This document shows positions 1 through 5,416 of a stretch of DNA of 5,567 bases, piece by piece (position 1 is the stretch's first letter; every line of letters starts with the position of its first letter). The notes beneath the pieces were generated by a model, which made no database searches, was not told the origin of the DNA, and worked only from the letters and a program-made list of their open reading frames with translations. The DNA is from STC-74 sp043756665. Its GTDB lineage: Bacteria; Patescibacteriota; Gracilibacteria; BD1-5; UBA2023. The translations under genes were made by a program, and so were the position numbers. The stretch spans positions 1 to 5,567 of the forward strand of contig JAYUQR010000017.1 of assembly GCA_043756665.1 (NCBI GenBank). The letters run 5' to 3'.

Positions 1-10
1 TAATGGTAAT

Positions 11-16
11 TATACT
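11..16 (+). promoter_or_regulatory. Candidate -10 box upstream of the ASST gene
   Basis: The hexamer TATACT matches the -10 consensus at five of six positions and lies 39 bases before the ATG at 56. A -35 box would fall outside the window, so this is weak evidence in an AT-rich stretch. No Shine-Dalgarno sequence is visible before the ATG. Confidence 0.25.
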
Positions 17-55
17 TATATTTACCATAGTTCTCTAATTCATAAAAAATATACC

Positions 56-1501
56 ATGCAAGAATTACTGAAAAAATGTATCTTCTTTTTTATTCTCTCA
101 GTAGTTCTAAGCTCATGTATGAGTGATGATACCACCCCGAGTAATCAAATATATACGGCGAGTAGCTCCCAGGTGAGCATAAAGGCAGAGAGTAACGTAT
201 CAGTACGTACCCCAGATATTATTATCAATTCAGGAACAGAAATAAGCTATTTTTCCTCATGAAATATATCAAAAAATAATACAGAAATTGTCACACTATG
301 AACTGTGTATGATGCCGATAATATGGATAAAAGCGCAATATTAATCAATGACCTTAAAGGTAAAAGAGTATTCCTCATGGATAAACAGGAACATGTACTC
401 CATGAATGGACATTATGAATATGGGGACTCTGAAATGACTTTGAGATTCTGCCGGACGGCAAAATTTTAGCGTTACTCAAGACAAAGCTGAACAGTATCG
501 AAACAGGTGGAACTGGTGGTAATATTCAATTATTGGGTGGGGCTGGCGGTCATATTCAACTAATAGATACAAACTGAAAGGTATCCTGGGACTTTACCAT
601 TGCCAATAATAACACTATTCTCCATCATGATGTCGAACTTCTCCCAAATGGTAATATACTCGCAATGGAGTGGAATAGAGTAGCAGGTAAAACAGTTGGA
701 TATAAGTTAGATACAGATATTTTTCTCGAAAGATTAATAGAGATAAATCCTAAAACTAATACTATAGTATGGGAATGGAGATCAAGAGATCATATCTTAC
801 AAGATACAAATCCTAAAATTGCAAATTATGGAAATATAGAGAAATCACCCGAACGAATAGATATAAATTATTCTCAATCAGCGAGTGGTATGGTCATGCA
901 TGCAAATTGATTCGTCTATGATCCAGTAAAAGATCTCATTTATCTGAGTGTCTATAACTTCAGTGAAGTATGGGTGATCGATCATAGCACGACCCGACAA
1001 GAAGCTCGAGGTAGTGCTGGTGGTACCTATGAACGCTGAGGGGATTTGGTATACAGATTTGGAAACCCGAGCGCTTATCGATGAAGTGGTACAAGACTTT
1101 TTTACAGTACTCATCATCCGAGCTTTACTCATTCGGGGACTTTTCTTATCTATTCGAATGGGAAGGGTGCAACACCAGAACAGTCTACTGTCTATGAATT
1201 ACAGTTACCTGAAGAAATAGGAAAGAAACAATCAGTTATGAAGATGCCTGAAGTTATATGGTCCTATACTCATCCTGACTTGTACTTTGATAAAGTAGGG
1301 TGAGCCGTACGACTCCCAAATGGAAACACATTGATCACTGAATGAGATGGGGGCATCTGGGAAGTTACTCGAGAAAAAAAATTAGTGTGGAAATATACAC
1401 AAAAGCCTGCTATGTTCTGGAGAACATACTCATACAGTCTCGATTCTCCGGCCATTAAGGCGCTCGAACTAGATATTTCAGGATCTAGAGAAAAAAAATA
1501 A
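56..1501 (+). CDS. Arylsulfotransferase (ASST) family lipoprotein, UGA=Gly
   Basis: This encodes a 481-residue secreted protein if the ten in-frame TGA codons (the first at 260, then 299, 416, 431, 575, 908, 1037, 1082, 1301 and 1343) are read as Gly. Residues 1-21 are a lipoprotein signal: KK, a hydrophobic stretch, then the lipobox LSSC with Cys21, so the mature protein should be lipid-anchored outside the membrane. The rest reads like the ASST beta-propeller family: VFLMDKQEHVLHEW, then HHDVELLPNGN (His190-191), VWEWRSRDH, MHANG (His282), GGDLVYRFGNPSAY, a THHPSFTHSG segment and LPNGNTLITEGDG. Family members move sulfate groups between phenolic compounds; many relatives have no tested activity, and I cannot assign the catalytic His with certainty. 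It is rich in Trp, unlike the genes downstream. It ends at TAA 1499-1501. No functional partner such as a DsbA/DsbB pair is visible. Confidence 0.85.
506..565 (+). repeat. 30-bp in-frame tandem duplication in the ASST gene
   Basis: Two adjacent 30-base units (506-535 and 536-565) encode GGTGGNIQLL and GGAGGHIQLI, residues 151-170. They share most bases, including ATATTCAA in each copy. The duplication adds a Gly-rich loop plus a strand to the propeller. All Gly codons in it are GGN, none TGA, unlike the flanking sequence. Confidence 0.75.
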
Positions 1502-1504
1502 TAT

Positions 1505-1532
1505 TTGCTTTTTCTAAACTCTTCCGTATATT
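1505..1532 (+). promoter_or_regulatory. Candidate promoter for leader peptide 1
   Basis: TTGCTT (1505-1510) and TATATT (1527-1532) are separated by 16 bases. Transcription would start about 7-8 bases downstream, essentially at the leader ATG at 1540. The leader mRNA would then be nearly leaderless, which fits the lack of a Shine-Dalgarno sequence. Prediction by eye only. Confidence 0.45.
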
Positions 1533-1539
1533 CAAAAAC

Positions 1540-1608
1540 ATGTTCCTACAAAATGTAAAATCATCTTGGCATCATACTCTCACCTCACGGTGTGGTATTG
1601 TGTTGTAG
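1540..1608 (+). CDS. Leader peptide 1, Trp-containing attenuator ORF
   Basis: This is a 22-codon ORF (ATG to TAG). Its core reads SSWHHTLTSRCG, with one Trp codon (TGG 1567-1569) followed by two His codons. It is related to leader peptide 2, with which it shares the nine bases TGG CAT CAT in the same frame, and to leader peptide 3, with which it shares CATCTTGG in frame. It is followed by a terminator whose 5' arm can pair with the end of this ORF. A ribosome stalled at the Trp codon would leave the antiterminator segment (1584-1590) exposed. It is the weakest of the three leaders: it has a single Trp codon, its stop lies 18 bases beyond the antiterminator segment, and no structural gene follows before leader 2. 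It may be degenerate. Confidence 0.55.
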   Translation: MFLQNVKSSWHHTLTSRCGIVL

Positions 1609-1678
1609 ATATTTGTATAAAATAGTTACTTCAAATTCCCCCGTGAGTGTAAAAACTTTCGGGGGATTTTTCTTGTTT
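1584..1678 (+). terminator. Attenuator 1: antiterminator/terminator pair
   Basis: The terminator stem is TCCCCCG (1637-1643) with CGGGGGA (1660-1666), followed by the T-rich run TTTTTCTTGTTT. The segment CTCACGG (1584-1590) inside leader ORF 1 is a perfect complement of CCGTGAG (1641-1647). That segment overlaps the terminator 5' arm, so the two structures exclude each other. The terminator itself is clear; its use as a regulated attenuator is inferred from the matching layout of the other two leaders. Confidence 0.65.
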
Positions 1679-1701
1679 CGTTATTCGTTCATATTTCTGT
1701 T

Positions 1702-1721
1702 ATTCCTGCGAATGCAGGAAT
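1702..1721. repeat. Perfect palindrome, REP/dRS3-like
   Basis: ATTCCTGC, a GAAT loop and GCAGGAAT form an 8-bp perfect stem. A second palindrome, AATCTAGATT (1719-1728), overlaps its right edge. Short ATTCC...GGAAT palindromes of this shape occur as dispersed repeats in many bacteria, such as the dRS3 type of Neisseria. No T-run follows, so it is not a good terminator. Only one copy is in this window, so its repeat status is an inference. Confidence 0.45.
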
Positions 1722-1794
1722 CTAGATTTCTGAAACCTGGATTTATTCCCCCCTGTATTGATCCATCAATCTTAGTTTAAGTTAGTCCTCTCTT

Positions 1795-1866
1795 ATGTAC
1801 TCCTACTTCAAAACGAAACATACGTGGCAAAATATCTGGCATCATTTCCTCTCACATTGGCGGTAA
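1795..1866 (+). CDS. Leader peptide 2, Trp/His-rich attenuator ORF
   Basis: This is a 23-residue ORF (ATG to TAA). Its C-terminal part reads HTWQNIWHHFLSHWR, with Trp codons at 1825, 1837 and 1858 and four His codons. Three Trp in 23 residues is far above the usual protein frequency. The last codons, TGG CGG (1858-1863), are also the 5' arm of a possible antiterminator. A ribosome stalled at the second Trp codon would leave that arm free, while one that reaches the TAA would cover it and let the terminator form. CAT TGG CGG is identical and in frame in leader 3. The downstream target is the gene at 1948. His starvation might also be sensed, but leader 3 points to Trp as the common signal. Confidence 0.75.
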   Translation: MYSYFKTKHTWQNIWHHFLSHWR

Positions 1867-1940
1867 GATTTTTCTGGAAAACTTTTTTCTTGAATACTTT
1901 TTATCCGCCAGAAATGGCGGATTTTATTATCTTATTTTTT
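1857..1940 (+). terminator. Attenuator 2: antiterminator/terminator pair
   Basis: ATCCGCCA (1903-1910), a GAAA loop (1911-1914, a GNRA tetraloop) and TGGCGGAT (1915-1922) form a perfect 8-bp terminator stem, followed by a T-rich tail. TGGCGG (1858-1863), at the end of leader ORF 2, is the same sequence as the 3' arm. It can therefore pair instead with CCGCCA (1905-1910) and disrupt the terminator. The hairpin ends 25 bases before the ATG at 1948. Confidence 0.8.
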
Positions 1941-1947
1941 CTTTTTT

Positions 1948-2571
1948 ATGAAACCAGATATTTTAAACATAGGTATAAGCTCAACCTTACCAATTAGACA
2001 ACAAACTGAACAATTTTTCTACGATAACTATACCCTTAGTTCACCACTTTCATTTAGGTGAGAATTTATGTGAGTACGAGAATCTACAATTGCAGGAATT
2101 TCTGTCGAAATAATCACGATAGCCGTTCAAAAACTAATGAACAGAGTAATGAGTGGAGATGTAACTGTCGGAATAGCTTCCTTAAATGATGTTGTCCAGT
2201 TTTTTCGAGAGAGTGGTAAATTCCCCATGAATGATGGAACACGATTCTGATATTTTGATAGGAGGTATCAGGAGAGAGTTCCAGTAATTGAAAGAACAGG
2301 AGGAGATTCATTTGATGATGCAAATAAATTTTCGTATATAGCAACTTGAGAAACAAGAATCACAGAATGATGAAAAGTTCCACTTTATGACATAGTATTC
2401 GCTATTGACGATGGAACTCAGAGAGAAGGTAATAGTCCAGTAGGGGTTGTATCTCGGAGAAATATGAGAAAGATTCCGAATCTTAAAAGTGTTGTTTCTG
2501 ATATTTCAGCACGAGCGGAATGAGCATGTTTAAATTCTTTACCTTATAGAAAAAGATACCCTCGTGGATAA
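1948..2571 (+). CDS. Unrecognised 207-residue protein under Trp-leader control, UGA=Gly
   Basis: I do not recognise this family. Seven TGA codons are read as Gly, and the ORF ends at TAA 2569-2571. There is no signal peptide or clear membrane segment, so it is probably cytoplasmic. Segments include FRGEFMGVREST (about residues 32-43), ISVEIITIAVQKLMNRVM (about 47-64), a central NDGTRFGYFDRRYQERVPV, a KVPLYDIVFAIDDG stretch, and a basic end, LPYRKRYPRG. It contains no Trp in 207 residues. It directly follows attenuator 2, so it should be made when charged tRNA-Trp is short. I infer a role linked to Trp supply or stress, but the sequence gives no enzyme motif. The start is the only ATG after the terminator tail; a T-run precedes it and no Shine-Dalgarno is present. 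Confidence 0.75.
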
Positions 2572-2575
2572 TGAA

Positions 2576-2650
2576 ATGAACTCTATGATTTACCCGATCT
2601 TTCTTACATCTTGGTGGAATATTCCTCTTCCTCATTGGCGGATATTTTAG
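2576..2650 (+). CDS. trpL: Leader peptide 3 of the trpBA operon, tandem Trp codons
   Basis: This is a 24-residue ORF (ATG to TAG) starting 4 bases after the stop of the 207-residue gene; an internal ATG at 2585 is an alternative start. Its C-terminal part reads TSWWNIPLPHWRIF. Tandem Trp codons lie at 2612-2617 and a third Trp codon at 2636. This is the layout of the E. coli trp leader peptide: adjacent Trp codons, a stop shortly after, then competing RNA hairpins and trp structural genes. A ribosome stalled at the tandem Trp codons would leave 2636-2650 free to form the antiterminator; one that reaches the stop would cover it. GATAAT at 2567-2572 is a possible -10 box, which would favour the 2585 start; otherwise the leader is co-transcribed with the gene before it. 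Confidence 0.8.
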   Translation: MNSMIYPIFLTSWWNIPLPHWRIF

Positions 2651-2702
2651 CAATTTTTATTTTTCTAAAATCTGTCAGAGAGGAATCTTTGGCAGATTTT
2701 TT
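2636..2702 (+). terminator. Attenuator 3: trp operon antiterminator/terminator
   Basis: The terminator is AAAATCTGTCAG (2667-2678) paired with TTGGCAGATTTT (2689-2700), a 12-bp stem with two G-U pairs and a 10-base loop, followed by T-rich sequence. The competing antiterminator pairs ATTTTAG (2644-2650, including the leader stop) with CTAAAAT (2665-2671). It extends, after a two-base bulge, by TGGCGG (2636-2641) with CTGTCA (2672-2677), using two G-U pairs. The terminator 5' arm is thus consumed by the antiterminator. The hairpin ends 26 bases before the ATG at 2727. Confidence 0.8.
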
Positions 2703-2726
2703 ATTTCACATTTTACTATTTTTTTT

Positions 2727-2945
2727 ATGAACTCACATACAATTTTCGATTCCACATCCAGAGAACTCCAGGAGATACAAGATGCTTGTACTCGGGTAGT
2801 TGCTCAATCAACATCTCAAGCCATCCTCATTACGGTAGTTTATCGTGATACAATAGGCAGGACGCTATCAGTCCGAGTCCCAAGTGATGACGTCACTCTG
2901 AGTCAGATTCCTGAGGGAGGTACCTATTTTACTTGAATTAACTAA
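2727..2945 (+). CDS. Unrecognised 72-residue protein, first gene of the trp operon
   Basis: I do not recognise this protein. With TGA at 2934 read as Gly it ends TYFTGIN at TAA 2943-2945; with the standard code it would be only three residues shorter. It looks soluble: an amphipathic, probably helical N-terminal half (SRELQEIQDACTRVVAQ), then an alternating beta-like stretch (AILITVVYRDTIGRTLSVRV) and an acidic end. It contains no Trp. It lies between the trp attenuator and trpB, 5 bases before the trpB ATG, so it is almost surely co-transcribed with trpBA. It does not resemble the usual Trp enzymes. A T-run precedes the ATG and no Shine-Dalgarno is visible. Confidence 0.7.
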
Positions 2946-2950
2946 ATTTT

Positions 2951-4189
2951 ATGAACCTCAAAAATACTATCATACATCCTTCAGGATACTTCTGAGAATT
3001 CTGAGGTCGCTATATTCCTGAGATGCTCATCTCCATCATGGATGAGCTTCAGGAAGGGTTTTTCAAAATCAAGGATACAAATGAATTCCAGGAAGAACTC
3101 CATAATCTTTATAAAAACTTTGTCGGGAGACCCTCCCCACTTACCTATTGCGCTCACCTCAGTGAGAAAATAGGATGATGAAAGATCTATATAAAAAATG
3201 AGGGCACCAATCATACTTGAGCTCATAAGATCAATCACTGTGTCGGTCAGATGCTTCTCGCAAAACACCTTTGAAAGAAACGAATCATCGCTGAAACATG
3301 AGCATGACAGCATGGACTTGCTACAGCGAGCGTCGCTGCGAAGTTTTGACTCAAATGTATCATCTATATGGGAAAAAAAGACTATGAAAGACAACGTCCA
3401 AACGTCTACTATATGGAACTTGCAGGTGCTCAGGTCATAGCGGTCGAAGAGGGGGACCAGACCCTGAGGAGCGCTGTCAATGCTGCGATAAAAGACCTCA
3501 TTAACCATTCAAATGACTCATACTACCTTCTCGGTACGGCGTGTGGTCCACATCCGTATCCATCGATGAATGTTTTTTTCCAGAAAATTATCGGTGAAGA
3601 AGTGCGAAAGCAGCTCTCTGAGTCCATCTGAAAAACCCCAGATATCCTCATCGCTTGTGTCGGTGGATGAAGCAATGCACAAGGACTTTTCTACGAATTC
3701 CTCGATGATCCACTCATACGAATGATCGGAGTAGAAGCATGAGGAAAATGAGTCGATACCGGAAAACATGCGGCTCGATTTACTCAGAAACAGCTCTGAG
3801 TCGTAGAAGGATATAAGTCGTATTTTCTCCAAAATACTGATTGACAGATTTCCGAGACATACTCTCTCTCTGCTGGACTTGATTACTCCTGAGTGAGTCC
3901 CCAGCTTGCGTATCTCGAGAAGATTGGAAGGGTAGAGATGGTCTCAATAACCGATGACGAGGCACTAGAAGCGCTCTCACTTCTCATGAAAACAGAAGGC
4001 ATACTTCCTGCACTCGAGTCAGCACACGCTGTTGCCCATACTATAAAGATCGCAAAAACGACACGAAAAGATCAAATTATCGTCTGTAATCTCTCTGGAA
4101 GGTGAGACAAGGATCTTTTTATTACAGCCCCAAAATTTGATCCAAAATTTAGAGACTTTCTCGAATCGTATCTCCATAATATTTCCTAA
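2951..4189 (+). CDS. trpB: Tryptophan synthase beta subunit, UGA=Gly
   Basis: This PLP enzyme joins indole and L-serine to make L-tryptophan and works with TrpA as an alpha-beta complex in the cytoplasm. The ORF gives 412 residues (family about 390-410) with 17 TGA codons read as Gly, out of 42 glycines. Landmarks: the N-terminal GYFGEFGGRYIPEM; HTGAHKIN with the Schiff-base Lys93; AETGAGQHG with the catalytic Glu115; the phosphate-binding loop GGGSNA (238-243); a segment near residue 355 reading TEGILPALESAHA; and SGRGDKD (382-388) near the PLP ring nitrogen. TGA supplies Gly90, 117, 119, 240 and 385 in these motifs, which fixes the code; reading TGA as Trp would put Trp in the active site. 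All active-site landmarks are intact, so the enzyme is probably functional. It has no Trp residue. Its stop is 3 bases before trpA. Confidence 0.97.
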
Positions 4190-4192
4190 ACT

Positions 4193-4918
4193 ATGAAAAA
4201 TATAATGACCCATCTCGTGTATGGATATCCTGATATTGCATCGAGCGAAGCACTTTTCTCGCTCCTATCGAGATATTCCAAATTTATCGAAGTACAGTTT
4301 CCTTTTTCTGACCCTATCGCTGATGGTGAGGTGATTTCTGAGGCAAACTCTGTTGCACTTGAGAATAATATCTCCACAAGTGAGATTTTCGATTTTATCG
4401 AAAAACATCGACAAAGTACCTGAGCTCAGGTACTGACTATGAGCTATTTTCATACGGTATTCCGTCATGGTATAGAACAGTTTGTCTCTGATGCTGCTCG
4501 AGCTTGAGTCTATGGGGTTATTGTTCCAGATATCTCGCTTGATCAAGAGGAAGGGAAGATCCTCTATAAATACTGCCAACTCTATGGCATATATTTTATC
4601 GTACTCGTTTCACCACATACTTCAGATATTCGACTCAAGATGCTTTCAGAATATGGACAGGGATTCATCTATGCTCTTTCGCAAAATATGACGACGGGTA
4701 CTTCTGGGAATTTTTGATTTGATTTTCAAACCTCTATCTCTCGAATACGCTGATATTTCTCTCTTCCGATCGGAGTAGGATTCTGAGTACAGAGTATTTC
4801 TGATATCGAGAAAGTGAATTCTGTCGCAGATTTTTCTATTCTAGGAACGAAGATTATCCGCTTATTTCAAGAGTGATGAGTCGAAGCTGTAGAGTGATTC
4901 ATGCAAGAAATCCACTAA
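4193..4918 (+). CDS. trpA: Tryptophan synthase alpha subunit, short N-terminus, UGA=Gly
   Basis: TrpA splits indole-3-glycerol phosphate into indole and glyceraldehyde 3-phosphate and channels indole to TrpB. The ORF gives 241 residues with eight TGA codons read as Gly; the family is usually about 250-270. Landmarks: YGYPD at the first strand; IEVQFPFSDPIADG with Glu33 and Asp44, the counterparts of catalytic Glu49 and Asp60 of Salmonella TrpA (same 11-residue spacing); GVYGVIVPDIS; loop 6 as TTGTSG (167-172); GVGFGV (194-199) and LGTK (217-220) in phosphate-binding positions, where the family usually has GSA. The N-terminal helix before the first strand is missing, and a stop codon two codons upstream in frame rules out an upstream start. 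It has no Trp residue. The catalytic acids are kept, so activity is plausible. Confidence 0.93.
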
Positions 4919-4948
4919 AAACCTCCGAATATGGCCTTCTCTCGGAGC
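4916..4948 (-). terminator. Terminator of the minus-strand membrane protein gene
   Basis: Read on the minus strand, CTCCGA (4947-4942), a 13-base loop and TCGGAG (4928-4923) form a 6-bp stem, followed by GTTTTT. The T-run lies against the trpA stop codon. On the plus strand the hairpin lacks an immediate T-run, so it is weaker for trpA, but it may act in both directions between these convergent genes. Confidence 0.6.
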
Positions 4949-4954
4949 AAGAAT

Positions 4955-5380
4955 CTACTTCTTTTTCAATATGGTACAGCCTAAAATAACCATACATGCC
5001 AATATGATGCCCCCGATCCCGAATCCGATACGACAAGGAAGTTCTCCCGAGAGGAAGAGTATATTTGCTCGGCACTGTTTTTCTGCAGGATCAAAAGCGA
5101 TCCAAATCGGGATGATGCTCATAAGGAGGATGATGCTTTGCATGAGATTATGGTATCGCTCTTTCGTCACTCTGCCATGCAGGAGAATCGCGAGTCCCGC
5201 CACGAAAAACACTGCCAGTGCGACAATCGCGATGTATATGGGAACTCGCAGCCCTTCTGGTCTGATATACATGATATATCCATTCACGAGACTCAGCGAC
5301 ATCATCCCGATTCAGATCAGATTTTTCTGTTTCTGGCTCAGATCTTCGATGCTGATGTATTTTTGATTTGATTCTGACAT
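4955..5380 (-). CDS. Small four-helix membrane protein, unrecognised, UGA=Gly
   Basis: This is a 141-residue protein on the minus strand with one TGA read as Gly in its N-terminal region. That codon extends the ORF upstream to the ATG at 5380 (MSESNQKYISIEDLSQKQ...); without it the ORF would start at 5305. After a polar N-terminus there are four likely membrane segments: around LIGIGMMSLSLVNGYIMYI, VPIYIAIVALAVFFVAGLA, LMQSIILLMSIIPIWIAF and IGFGIGGIILACMVILGC. It ends in the basic tail LKKK. A Cys pair lies in the loop before the last helix (KQCRAN and LPCRIG). I do not recognise the family. It is convergent with trpA and divergent from the gene at 5417, so it is not part of the trp operon. 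Confidence 0.75.
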
Positions 5381-5416
5381 AATTTCGAGTACTATAGGGA
5401 AGTAATTTTTTCTTCT
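5368..5416. promoter_or_regulatory. Divergent promoter region
   Basis: Only 36 bases separate two divergent starts. For the plus strand, TTGATT (5368-5373) and TACTAT (5390-5395) are spaced by 16 bases. For the minus strand, TATAGT (5396-5391) lies 10 bases before the ATG at 5380 and would give an almost leaderless mRNA. The two -10 candidates overlap, so expression of the two genes may compete. No Shine-Dalgarno is visible on either side. Confidence 0.4.

Larger units (their letters stand above)
1502..1947. other. 446-base intergenic regulatory region
   Basis: This stretch has no normal-length gene even with UGA read as Gly. It holds two leader-peptide/terminator units (1505-1678 and 1795-1930) and, between them, a segment with a perfect palindrome at 1702-1721. 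The part from 1722 to 1794 shows nothing else that I can support apart from a possible promoter for leader 2: TTGATC at 1758 and several TTAGTT/TAAGTT-like hexamers near 1772-1783. The tandem arrangement suggests either two attenuators in series before the gene at 1948, or a leftover unit whose own gene has been lost. Confidence 0.7.

Noticed and set aside
1702..1728. CRISPR or insertion-sequence end
   Set aside because: Only one copy of the palindrome is present, with no regular spacers, no transposase and no flanking target duplication.
1592..1780. 62-codon plus-strand ORF in the intergenic region
   Set aside because: It runs through the attenuator 1 terminator and the palindrome, has no start context, and its low-complexity Phe/Leu-rich product looks like chance.
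2572..2726. T-box riboswitch before the trp operon
   Set aside because: I found no T-box consensus (AGGGTGGNACCGCG) and no room for the large specifier stem. A Trp-rich leader ORF with overlapping stems explains the region better. TRAP-type spaced GAG/TAG repeats are also absent.
2981..3508. Minus-strand ORF of 175 codons overlapping trpB
   Set aside because: It lies opposite strongly supported trpB, shows no recognisable motif, and long antisense frames are a by-product of the codon use there. The TrpB reading explains the region fully.
3893..4105. Plus-strand ORF that could be annotated as a separate small protein
   Set aside because: It is in frame with trpB and is only the piece between two TGA codons read as stops. 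The same holds for the fragment at 665-910 inside the ASST gene.
2951..4189. UGA read as Trp (mycoplasma-type code 4) or trpB as a pseudogene
   Set aside because: TGA falls on invariant glycines of the active site in TrpB, so Trp would destroy the fold. The frame is otherwise intact over 412 codons, so it is not decayed.
4971..5371. Two plus-strand ORFs of 131 and 77 codons opposite the minus-strand membrane protein
   Set aside because: They have no recognisable domains. The minus-strand reading gives a coherent four-helix membrane protein with its own terminator and promoter-like box.
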